A stretch of 64,000 nt of DNA from Mesorhizobium sp. GTDB taxonomy: Bacteria; Pseudomonadota; Alphaproteobacteria; Rhizobiales; Rhizobiaceae. Shown here piece after piece: positions 1 through 6,582 of the stretch. Under the pieces are notes generated by a model that was not told where the DNA came from, did no database searches, and saw nothing but the letters and a program-made list of their open reading frames with translations. Both the position numbers and the translations under genes were made by a program. The stretch spans positions 62,001 through 126,000 of the forward strand of contig SUGL01000001.1 in NCBI GenBank assembly GCA_004963905.1, in the 5' to 3' direction. Within the stretch, counting starts at the first letter, position 1, and each line of letters begins with the position of its first letter.

Positions 1-680
1 AAATCGAGGCTGACGACGTCGGTGAAAGGCGGTACCGCGTAGATGCGCTTCTCGCGGCCGGCGCCGAAGAGCTGCAAGGCAGGCGAGCGATGCATCTTCG
101 GATTGTCGAATTTCGGCGTCGGCGACGGATCCATCACATAGCGGCCTTCGACCTTGACCGGATAGGCGTAGGTGGTGGCGATGCGGCCGTGCCTGGCGAT
201 GTCCTCATAGAGCTTTACATGCATGAGACCGTATTCCTCCAGCGCGTGCATCTTGCGCGTTTCGGTCTCGCGCGGCTCGAGGAAGCGCAGCGGCTCGGGG
301 ATCGGCACCTGGAAGACCAGCACCTGGCCCGCGTTGAGCGGATGCTCCGGGATGCGGTGACGGGTCTGGATGATGGTGGCGCTGGCGGTATCAGTCGTCA
401 CCGCGACCTTGGCGACCTTCTTGAAAAAGGCGCGGATCGAGACGGCGTTGGTGGTGTCGTCGGCGCCCTGGTCGATGACTTTCAGCACGTCGTCCGGCCC
501 GATGATCGAGGCGGTGACCTGCACGCCGCCGGTGCCCCAGCCGTAAGGCATCGGCATCTCACGCGAGGCGAAGGGCACCTGGTAGCCGGGGATGGCTATG
601 CCCTTCAAAATGGCGCGGCGGATCATCCGCTTGGTCTGCTCGTCGAGATAGGCGAAGTTGTAGGTGGCGATGTCGGTCAT
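1..680 (-). CDS. phnJ: Carbon-phosphorus lyase core subunit PhnJ (partial, 3' end outside window)
   Basis: PhnJ is the radical-SAM subunit of C-P lyase. It cleaves the carbon-phosphorus bond of 5-phosphoribosyl 1-alkylphosphonate in the cytoplasm, as part of the PhnGHIJ core. Reading leftward from ATG at 680, the protein starts MTDIATYNFAYLDEQTKRM and contains EMPMPYGWGTGG, TRHRIPEHPL, ALEEYGLMHVKLYED and KFDNPKMH, all very close to the known family. About 226 residues are visible of a usual 280 or so, so the C-terminal cysteine cluster that holds the [4Fe-4S] centre lies beyond the window. It follows phnI on the same strand but after an unusual gap of about 260 bp that holds a gene on the other strand. 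Identity is near certain. Confidence 0.97.
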   Translation of the reverse strand, partial: MTDIATYNFAYLDEQTKRMIRRAILKGIAIPGYQVPFASREMPMPYGWGTGGVQVTASIIGPDDVLKVIDQGADDTTNAVSIRAFFKKVAKVAVTTDTASATIIQTRHRIPEHPLNAGQVLVFQVPIPEPLRFLEPRETETRKMHALEEYGLMHVKLYEDIARHGRIATTYAYPVKVEGRYVMDPSPTPKFDNPKMHRSPALQLFGAGREKRIYAVPPFTDVVSLD

Positions 681-739
681 GACGATCACGTCCGCTCTGT
701 GCTATGGAATTGGTATCCAGGACGCGGGAGTAGGGCCAA

Positions 740-937
740 ATGACCTCCACCGGATGGGTGCATCTTGGAATTCTGCTGTTGGCCTTCGCCGGTGCAGCAG
801 CTTTTGTTTTTCGCCGCATGGTTCTGCCCAAACCAAGGGAGGGGTCTATCGAATCCTTGGGCGGCGGCATGTCGTGGGGTGGCGGTGAGGGTAGCGGCCA
901 TTCCGCCGATGGCGGTGGTCACGCGGGTGGCTTCTAA
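740..937 (+). CDS. Small single-pass membrane protein with Gly/His-rich tail
   Basis: A 65-residue protein of unknown function. Residues about 5-25 (VHLGILLLAFAGAAAFVF) form one hydrophobic helix followed by RR, so the tail is probably cytoplasmic. The C-terminal half is glycine-rich with two His residues. It lies on the strand opposite to phnI and phnJ, in the 260 bp between them. Its TAA stop ends two bases before the phnI stop codon (940-942, read leftward), so the two genes converge tail to tail. The upstream GGGAGTAGGGCCAA is a weak ribosome site. The clean membrane segment and its exact fit in the gap argue for a real gene. No family is recognised, and metal binding by the His/Gly tail is only a guess. 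Confidence 0.6.
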   Translation: MTSTGWVHLGILLLAFAGAAAFVFRRMVLPKPREGSIESLGGGMSWGGGEGSGHSADGGGHAGGF

Positions 938-939
938 GC

Positions 940-2052
940 TCATTCCGCGGCCTCCCTCTTCTCCTCGGCCTTGTCTTCATTTTCCCGCGCCTCGTATTCG
1001 GCGCGCATGCGACGGACCAGGTCGAGTTCGGCCTGGAAGTCGACATAGTGCGGCAGCTTCAGATGCTCGACGAAGCCGGTGGCCTGGACATTGTCGGAAT
1101 GCGAGATGACGAATTCCTCGTCCTGCGCCGCGGCAATCACATCCTCGCCGAGCTCGCCCGCCCGCAGCGCCCGGTCGCACAGCGCCATCGCCATCGCCTT
1201 GCGCTCGCTCTGGCCGAAGACCAGGCCATAGCCGCGGGTGAATTGCGGCGGCGTCTTGGCCGAGCCCTTGAACTGGTTGACCATCTGGCATTCGGTGACC
1301 CGGATCGAGCCCAGCGGCGCGGCGAACGGCAGCTCGGGCACATCGAGCTCCAGCTCGACCTCGCCGATGCGCACCTCGCCGACGAAGGGATGGTTGCGCG
1401 CGTAGCCGCGCTGCGTCGAATAGCCGAGCGCCAGCAGGAAACCCTCGTCGCCGCGCGACAGCGCCTGCAGGCGGATGTCGCGCGCCATCGGGAATTGCAG
1501 CGGCTCGCGGGTTATGTCGCCGGGGATGTGGTCAAGCGGCATGTCGCCGTCGGCCTCGATCAGGCCCTCATGGGCGAGGATCGCGGAGACGCGCGGCATG
1601 GCTTCCGCTTCGGCCGGGCGCTGCGCGGGCGCCTCGACATCGGCGCCGGCGGCGAGCTCCGGATCGAGCAGCCGGTGTGTGTAGTCGAAGGTCGGGCCGA
1701 GCACCTGGCCGCCGGGCAGGTCCTTGTACGTGGCCGACACGCGCCGCTCGAGCTGCATGGCGCCGGTGTCGACCGGGTTGGTGTAGCCGAAGCGCGGCAG
1801 CGTGGTGCGGTAGGCGCGCACCAGGAAGATCGCCTCGATCATGTCTCCGCGCGCCTGGACGACGGCCAAAGCACCGAGCTCGCGGTCGTAGAGCGAGCCT
1901 TCGCTCATCACCCGGTCGACGCCGAGCGCCAGTTGCTCGACGATCTGGTCGAGGCGCAAGGCCGGCACCGAGCGGTCGCCACGGCGGCGATCGGCAAGCA
2001 GGCGATGGGCGTTGGCGATTGCGGCCTCGCCGCCTTTCACCGCGACATACAT
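940..2052 (-). CDS. phnI: C-P lyase core subunit PhnI
   Basis: PhnI, with PhnG and PhnH, transfers the phosphonate to the ribose C1 of ATP and displaces adenine, producing the triphosphoribosyl phosphonate that feeds C-P bond cleavage. The 370-residue product is close to the family length of about 355. It shows the typical start MYVAVKGGEAAIANAHRLL, then SEGSLYDRELGALAVVQARGD and GYTNPVDTGAMQLERR. The ATG at 2052 lies two bases downstream of the phnH stop, which implies translational coupling within phnGHI. The C-terminus ends in an acidic/basic run (ENEDKAEEKREAAE). Assignment is very secure from sequence and operon position. Confidence 0.97.
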   Translation of the reverse strand: MYVAVKGGEAAIANAHRLLADRRRGDRSVPALRLDQIVEQLALGVDRVMSEGSLYDRELGALAVVQARGDMIEAIFLVRAYRTTLPRFGYTNPVDTGAMQLERRVSATYKDLPGGQVLGPTFDYTHRLLDPELAAGADVEAPAQRPAEAEAMPRVSAILAHEGLIEADGDMPLDHIPGDITREPLQFPMARDIRLQALSRGDEGFLLALGYSTQRGYARNHPFVGEVRIGEVELELDVPELPFAAPLGSIRVTECQMVNQFKGSAKTPPQFTRGYGLVFGQSERKAMAMALCDRALRAGELGEDVIAAAQDEEFVISHSDNVQATGFVEHLKLPHYVDFQAELDLVRRMRAEYEARENEDKAEEKREAAE

Positions 2053-2053
2053 G

Positions 2054-2665
2054 TCATGCCTCCATCGTCTTGATGCGGGTGGTGCGCGGCAGGCAAGCGA
2101 GATGGCCGGGCGCCGCCAGGATGATGTCGACGCCGCGCGGGAAACGCTGGTTGTTCTGCTTCCACTGCTCGACGAAATGGCGCGGCATGCCTGTCGGCGC
2201 GATCATCGCGGTCTTCTCGATGCCGGGACCTTCGAGCAGCAGCGACGGACCGGAAGCGAGATCGTCGACCAAAAGGATCAGCGTCGTCGAGCGGTCGGGA
2301 TATTCCTGCGTGCCCTGCGAGAAACCGTCGAGCGCCGCCATCTCCGCCGGGTTGGCTACCAAAGCGAAATGCGCGTCGGCAGGCGTGTTGGCCAACGGCG
2401 CGCCGGTGTGAAAACCGAGCCAGGCCTTCACAGATGCTTCGGCTTGCAGCCGCGGGTCGATCCAGACCGGCGTGTCGTTGTCGCATAGCGACAGCGCCAC
2501 GGCGCCGGCGGTCGCCGACAGCGGCGCCGGCGGATGGGCGAGCGCTGGCAGCGCCTGGACGCTGCCCGGGCGCGCCATGGCGTCCATGATGGCGCGGAAC
2601 ACGACTTGAGCGTTGAAGACGGGATCGGCGAAGCCGCCTTCGATCGATTGCGTGGCGATATCCAT
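2054..2665 (-). CDS. phnH: C-P lyase subunit PhnH
   Basis: PhnH is a non-catalytic, PLP-transferase-like subunit of the C-P lyase core complex, needed for phosphonate use. The product is 203 residues (E. coli PhnH is 194), starting MDIATQSIEGGFADPVFNAQ and containing AIMDAMARPGSV, CDNDTPVWIDP and LEGPGIE, which match the family. The reading frame stays open far upstream, but the start is fixed at 2665 because the ATG overlaps the phnG stop by one base (TGATG). Its stop lies just before phnI. The gene is co-transcribed with phnG and phnI and presumably controlled by the promoter at 3154-3226. Confidence 0.95.
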   Translation of the reverse strand: MDIATQSIEGGFADPVFNAQVVFRAIMDAMARPGSVQALPALAHPPAPLSATAGAVALSLCDNDTPVWIDPRLQAEASVKAWLGFHTGAPLANTPADAHFALVANPAEMAALDGFSQGTQEYPDRSTTLILLVDDLASGPSLLLEGPGIEKTAMIAPTGMPRHFVEQWKQNNQRFPRGVDIILAAPGHLACLPRTTRIKTMEA

Positions 2666-3126
2666 CAGTCCTCTCCGCGCACCATGGTGAAGAAATCGAC
2701 TTTCGTGGCCGCCGTCTCGACACGCCGTTTCTCGCGCGCCGCATCGAGCGCAGCGCGCAACGGCGCGACCAGCTTGGTCTCGACCGCCTCGCGATGAACG
2801 GGGTCCTGCCAGAGCGCATCGGCGATCGCGGCGAGCCTGGCTTTGCCCTTGTCGCGGCCGAGCGCATAGGAATGGCCGACCTGTCCGGCAGGCAGCCGCA
2901 CGGTAGCGCGGGTGACGGTCGCCTCGCCGACATTGAAGGGCGCGCCGCCGCCGCCGATCCTGCCGCGCACCGTCACCAATCCGGTTTCCGGGCCGCGCAG
3001 CAGCTCGGCCTCCAAGGGCAGGCCGGAGCCGTTCCAAAGACGCGCGATCTCTTCGGGCGCTGCGTGCGCCAGCGTCGCCATAACGGCTTTTCGCTCGGCT
3101 TGCTCGCGCGCTTCCTGTCCTCGCAT
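2665..3126 (-). CDS. phnG: C-P lyase subunit PhnG, first gene of the phosphonate operon
   Basis: PhnG acts with PhnH and PhnI in the nucleosidase/transferase step of phosphonate breakdown. From ATG at 3126 the product is 153 residues (E. coli about 150), beginning MRGQEAREQAERKAVMATLA, with VTVRGRIGGGGAPFNVGEAT and GHSYALGRDKGKA matching the family. The start is supported by GAGGAG eight bases upstream. A longer reading to 3288 would run through the operator and promoter and is rejected. The next gene phnH overlaps its stop codon by one base. This is the promoter-proximal gene, divergent from phnF. Confidence 0.95.
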   Translation of the reverse strand: MRGQEAREQAERKAVMATLAHAAPEEIARLWNGSGLPLEAELLRGPETGLVTVRGRIGGGGAPFNVGEATVTRATVRLPAGQVGHSYALGRDKGKARLAAIADALWQDPVHREAVETKLVAPLRAALDAAREKRRVETAATKVDFFTMVRGED

Positions 3127-3153
3127 CGCTTCACTCCTCGCATGGGAATAGAT

Positions 3154-3173
3154 TTGTCTATTGATATAGACAA
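3154..3173. promoter_or_regulatory. Probable PhnF operator
   Basis: An 8-bp perfect inverted repeat, TTGTCTAT - TGAT - ATAGACAA, with the GT(C)TA...TA(G)AC pattern typical of GntR/HutC-family sites. It lies just downstream of the predicted phnG start of transcription and 80 bp before phnF, whose product is a HutC-type repressor. That it is the PhnF site is an inference from position and motif type. Confidence 0.75.
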
Positions 3174-3181
3174 CTATACAA

Positions 3182-3226
3182 ATTATAGTCACCTCGTACC
3201 GAGAGTCCATGACGGGTGGATGACAA
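3182..3226 (-). promoter_or_regulatory. phnG promoter with PhoB box
   Basis: On the minus strand, 3226-3209 reads TTGTCAT-CCAC-CCGTCAT, two copies of the CTGTCAT-like Pho half-site 11 bp apart. It is followed 21 bp downstream by a perfect TATAAT -10 box (plus-strand 3182-3187). A degenerate third half-site would sit between, leaving the usual 10 bp to the -10. The predicted transcription start is near 3175, immediately before the PhnF operator. This fits activation by phosphate starvation combined with local repression. Confidence 0.75.
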
Positions 3227-3253
3227 AAGGGGAAAAATGTTCGGGGGCAGGAA

Positions 3254-4000
3254 ATGATCGGGCTGGCGAGCAGCATCGAAAGGCGCAACGGCGTGTCGCT
3301 GTGGCGGCAGATCGCCGACAGGATTCTGCAGGGGATCGCGAATGGCGATTTCGCCGAGAACGCGGCGCTGCCGCCCGAGGTCGCCTTGGCCGAGCGCTAC
3401 GGCGTCAACCGCCACACCGTACGCAGCGCCATTGCCGCGCTGGTGCAGGAAGGCGTGCTGAGGGCCGAGCAGGGGCGCGGTACCTTCGTTTTGTTGCGCA
3501 AGCGGCTGTCCTATCCGATCGGCGCGCGCACGCGCTTTTCGACCGGTCTGCAGGGGCAGACGAGCGAGCGCCACATCGCGCTCTTGTCGTCATCGACCGA
3601 GCCGGCCAACCGGCGCATCGCCGAAGCGCTGGCCATCGCCAGGGGGGCGGCCGTGATCCGTCTGGAGACGCGCGGCGAGGCCGACGGGCATCCGGTGTCG
3701 CGCGCGACGACCTGGTTCGATGCCAAGCGCTTCGCCGGCATCGAGGCCGCGATGGCCGAGACGGGATCGATCACGGCCTCGCTCAAGCGCTTCGGCATCA
3801 ACGACTATCTGAGGCACTCGACGGTGCTGTCGGCGCGCCATGCCGACGCCGACGACCTTGCCGATCTCGATCTGCAGCCGGGTGCCATCGTGCTTGTCAC
3901 GGTTGCCATCAACGTGACGCTCGACGGCCAGCCGATCCAGTTCGCGGAGTCGCGGTTTCCCGCGGAGCGGGTGGAGTTGAGGCTGTCGTCTGGCGATTAG
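3254..4000 (+). CDS. phnF: Phosphonate operon repressor PhnF (GntR/HutC family)
   Basis: PhnF-type regulators repress the phn operon and respond to an effector bound by the UTRA domain. The 248-residue protein has an N-terminal winged helix (about residues 10-78) containing LPPEVALAERYGVNRHTVRS and GTFVLLRKR, and a C-terminal UTRA effector domain (about 95-240) with VIRLETRGEADGHPVS and GAIVLVTVAINV. ATG at 3254 follows GGGGGCAGGAA. It is divergent from phnGHIJ and shares a 127-bp promoter region with an inverted repeat suited to this family, so autoregulation is likely. The effector is not known for this organism. Confidence 0.92.
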   Translation: MIGLASSIERRNGVSLWRQIADRILQGIANGDFAENAALPPEVALAERYGVNRHTVRSAIAALVQEGVLRAEQGRGTFVLLRKRLSYPIGARTRFSTGLQGQTSERHIALLSSSTEPANRRIAEALAIARGAAVIRLETRGEADGHPVSRATTWFDAKRFAGIEAAMAETGSITASLKRFGINDYLRHSTVLSARHADADDLADLDLQPGAIVLVTVAINVTLDGQPIQFAESRFPAERVELRLSSGD

Positions 4001-4039
4001 CCTTCGACGTCGTCATCCTTGTCGATAACCTCAGAGGTC

Positions 4040-4215
4040 GTCATCCACGGGCGGAGCGACGCGAAGCGGAGCGTAGACCCGAGGATCCATTCCGTTACCT
4101 TGATCGTGGAGCGCAGCGGAGCAGAATTCTGGATCGCTGCAACGCGTCGACGTCACGGAATGGATCCTCGGGTCTGCGCTGCGTCGCTACGCTCCTTGCT
4201 CCGCCCGTGGATGAC
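4040..4215. repeat. Rhizobial palindromic repeat, family C, copy 1
   Basis: The ends are exact complements (GTCATCCACGGGCGGAGC at the left, GCTCCGCCCGTGGATGAC at the right). The inner arms contain GACCCGAGGATCCATTCCGT and its complement, around a variable centre with an EcoRI-like GAATTC. Related copies occur at 18207-18361 and 27828-28041. Such elements are non-coding and could fold as long hairpins in RNA. Confidence 0.85.
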
Positions 4216-4228
4216 GAAGGGATGGGGG

Positions 4229-4284
4229 TCACCCACCTCGATAATCGCCTTGATCAACCCCGATTTCTCATGTGCCCATCTGGC
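4229..4284 (-). pseudogene. Duplicated C-terminal fragment of a zinc dehydrogenase gene
   Basis: Read leftward this encodes RWAHEKSGLIKAIIEVG, nearly identical to the last residues (RWAHEKSGLIKAVIEVGS) of the dehydrogenase at 4528-5547. Several third-position differences show it is an old duplicate. No further homology to the gene is visible on either side. An inverted-repeat element sits between the remnant and the intact gene end, and another abuts its other side. Confidence 0.7.
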
Positions 4285-4328
4285 GCGTCGCGCTTGCTTG
4301 TCAGCGTCTTCGCATTTGAGGAGCGCCT

Positions 4329-4475
4329 TCCCCCACTCCGTCGCCGCTTCGCGGCGCCACCTCTCCCCCCCTCCGGAGGGAGAGGTGGGGGAGCCAGCTG
4401 GAATCGCCTCGCGCCTTTCTTCTCTCCCGTCGATCGGGGGAGAGGTGGCTCGGCGAAGCCGAGACGGAGTGGGGG
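4329..4475. repeat. Inverted-repeat element, family D
   Basis: The outer arms are CCCCACTCCGTC and GACGGAGTGGGG. Inner arms include CCACCTCTCCCCC paired with GGGGGAGAGGTGG, plus a small internal palindrome CCCTCCGGAGGGAG. A shorter CTCTCCCCG hairpin at 26073-26101 looks like a reduced relative. It is non-coding. Confidence 0.75.
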
Positions 4476-4527
4476 GTCGACCGGCGCGGCGCGTCGTCAA
4501 TTCGGGCTGGGTTCACCGCCTGCCACG

Positions 4528-5547
4528 TTATGACCCGACCTCAATCACGGCCTTGATCAGCCCCGACTTCTCATGCGCCCATCGCGCGAGATCGCGCGGG
4601 GTGCCGGCAAGAGTCGTGCGGTGCGTGACGAGCTTGGCTAGCGGCACGGCGCCCTCGCGGATCGAGGCGGCGACGTGCTCGAAATCGGCTCTCAGCGCAT
4701 TGCGGCTGCCGATCAGCGTCATCTCGCGCTTGTGGAATTCGGGGTCGGAGAAGGTAATGTCGTCCTTGACGACGCTGACCAGCACCAGCGTGCCGCCATG
4801 CGCGACATGGGCGAAGGCCGACTGCACCGACTGCGTGTTGCCGGTGGCGTCGAACACAAGGTCGAAGGCCTCACCATCGGTCGCCTGCCGCACCAGTTCG
4901 GCAGCGGGCGCCTTCGAGCCGTCGAGCGCCGCGAAGCCCAGCTCGTTCTCGGCAAAACCGAGCCGCTCGGTGCTCATGTCGAGCAGGCTGACGTCGAGCC
5001 CGGCGATCCGGGCAAACAGCGCGGTGCCGAGGCCGATCGGTCCGGCGCCGATGACCAGCGTGCGCTGGCCGGGTGAGGCAAGCGAGCGCCGCACGGCGTG
5101 TGCGCCGATCGCCAGGAATTCGACGGCCGCCGCATCCGCCAGCGAGAGGCCGTTCGCCGGGTAAAGGTTCTGCGCCGGCACCAGCATCTCGTCGCACATG
5201 GCGCCGTCGCGATGCACGCCCAGCACCTCGATCCGGACGCAGCAGTTCGGCTTGCCGTGGCGGCAGGCGATGCATTTGCCGCAGGCGAGATAGGGATTGA
5301 CGATCACCGGCTCGCCAACGGAAAGCTCGACGCATTCACCCCTCTCGACGATCGTGCCCGACACCTCATGGCCCATGATGCGCGGGTAGGCGAGGAACGG
5401 GTGCTTGCCTTCGAAGATGTGGTAGTCGGTGCCGCAGATGCCGACATGGCTGACGGCGACCCGCGCCCAGCCGGGAGGAGGCGCGCCGGGCTTGGCGCGG
5501 TCTTCGAGGACAAGGTCGCCGGGCGAGCGGCAGACGACGGCTTTCAT
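4528..5547 (-). CDS. Zinc-dependent alcohol/polyol dehydrogenase (RspB/LgoD-like MDR family)
   Basis: A medium-chain NAD(P)+-dependent dehydrogenase of 339 residues. The catalytic-domain motifs are GICGTDYHIFEGKHPF, GHEVSGTIVERGE (zinc-site GHE) and the four-cysteine structural zinc loop CGKCIACRHGKPNCC. The Rossmann motif is GAGPIGLGTALFARIAG. Relatives oxidise sugar acids or polyols such as L-galactonate and L-idonate. It lies downstream of a ribose-type ABC transporter on the same strand (69-bp gap), and the cluster also has an aldo/keto reductase and a UxaA-type dehydratase. I therefore infer a sugar-acid 5-dehydrogenase step, but the substrate is unproven. A duplicated fragment of its 3' end lies 240 bp downstream. 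Confidence 0.85.
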   Translation of the reverse strand: MKAVVCRSPGDLVLEDRAKPGAPPPGWARVAVSHVGICGTDYHIFEGKHPFLAYPRIMGHEVSGTIVERGECVELSVGEPVIVNPYLACGKCIACRHGKPNCCVRIEVLGVHRDGAMCDEMLVPAQNLYPANGLSLADAAAVEFLAIGAHAVRRSLASPGQRTLVIGAGPIGLGTALFARIAGLDVSLLDMSTERLGFAENELGFAALDGSKAPAAELVRQATDGEAFDLVFDATGNTQSVQSAFAHVAHGGTLVLVSVVKDDITFSDPEFHKREMTLIGSRNALRADFEHVAASIREGAVPLAKLVTHRTTLAGTPRDLARWAHEKSGLIKAVIEVGS

Positions 5548-5616
5548 GCGCTGATCCAGTACTTGCGAGAGCGCCGGCCTCGGTCGATCGAGGCCGGTGC
5601 GCCATTTCAGGGACGG

Positions 5617-6582
5617 TTATTTGCCGCGACGGCGCAGGCCGTCGAAGTAGACGATGACGATGATCAGCATGCCGGTGATGACGCGCTGCCAGAAGGTGTT
5701 GACGTTGAGCAGGTTGGCGCCGTTATTGATCGTCGAAAGGATGAAGGAGCCGATCAGCGGCCCGTGCACCGAACCGATGGCGCCGAACAGTGAGGTGCCG
5801 CCGATCACCGACGAGGCGATCGCCTGCAGCTCATAGGTGTCGCCCTGCGTCGGGTTGCCGATGCCGATGCGCGAGGCGAGCAGCACGCCGACGAAGGAAG
5901 CCAGCAGGCCGGACAGGATATAGGCCATGAAGATGGTGCGCGGCACGTTCACGCCCGACAGGCGCGCGGCCTCGGCGTTGGAGCCGACCGAGAACAGATA
6001 ACGGCCCCAGCGCGTGTGATGCAGGAAGACGTAGGACGGTATCGCGACCAGGATCACCATCCAGAACAGATAGGGGATGCCGAGCAGCGAGCCGCGCGAG
6101 AAGGCCTGGAACGGGTCGCTGTTGATCGAGATCGAGTTGCCGTTGGTCATCAGCAAGCCGATGCCGCGCAGCGAGGTCATGGTGGCGAGGGTGATGATGA
6201 AGGGCGGCAGGCCCATCTTGACGATGCCGAAGCCGTGGAAGAGGCCGATGGCGACGCCGACCAGCAAGGTGATCAGCACCGCCGCCCAGATCGGCCAGCC
6301 GGCATTGATCAGAAGCGCGACGATGACGGTGGTGAAGCCGACCACCGCGCCGACCGAAAGGTCGATGCCGCCGGTGATGATGACGAAGGTCTGGCCGACG
6401 GCGAGGATGGCGATCAGCGAGCCCTGGCGCAGAAGGTTGGTGATGTTGAGCGCCGTGGCGAAGGACGGCGTGGCGACCGCCAGCACGATCCACATCAGCA
6501 GCAGAAGGCCAAGCAGCGTCAGCCCGAACAGGGCGTTGAAATTGCGCTTGGGTTTTTCGGCGGGGATCGCCTCGGTGCTCAT
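5617..6582 (-). CDS. Sugar ABC transporter permease (RbsC-type, CUT2)
   Basis: Inner-membrane permease of 321 residues, rich in hydrophobic helices (about eight to ten spans). It carries the family signatures GQTFVIITGGIDLSVGAVVG and the conserved ASSVIGGTSLFGAIGSVHG loop near the C-terminus. It pairs with the ATPase upstream, whose stop overlaps its ATG by four bases. GGGAGGACAAAA precedes the start. CUT2 transporters import monosaccharides such as ribose, xylose, galactose and fucose without phosphorylation. The substrate here is probably the sugar processed by the neighbouring enzymes. Confidence 0.93.
   Translation of the reverse strand: MSTEAIPAEKPKRNFNALFGLTLLGLLLLMWIVLAVATPSFATALNITNLLRQGSLIAILAVGQTFVIITGGIDLSVGAVVGFTTVIVALLINAGWPIWAAVLITLLVGVAIGLFHGFGIVKMGLPPFIITLATMTSLRGIGLLMTNGNSISINSDPFQAFSRGSLLGIPYLFWMVILVAIPSYVFLHHTRWGRYLFSVGSNAEAARLSGVNVPRTIFMAYILSGLLASFVGVLLASRIGIGNPTQGDTYELQAIASSVIGGTSLFGAIGSVHGPLIGSFILSTINNGANLLNVNTFWQRVITGMLIIVIVYFDGLRRRGK

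Larger units (their letters stand above)
4001..4527. other. 527-bp non-coding region made of repeats and a gene remnant
   Basis: No gene is supported here. The stretch holds a 176-bp terminal-inverted repeat (4040-4215), a remnant of the 3' end of the neighbouring dehydrogenase gene (4229-4284) and a second inverted-repeat element (4329-4475). Open frames across it are chance products of the palindromes. It separates phnF from a convergent dehydrogenase gene. Confidence 0.8.

Noticed and set aside
1048..2073. Long open frame antisense to phnI (and similar antisense frames opposite most large genes)
   Set aside because: High-GC shadow: low-complexity Arg/Ala/Gly/His-rich translation with no family resemblance, while the opposite strand encodes a clear PhnI.
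2794..4533. Very long rightward frame crossing phnG, the promoter, phnF and the repeats
   Set aside because: It runs through operator and palindromic repeats and through phnF in another frame; its translation is Arg/Ala-rich noise.
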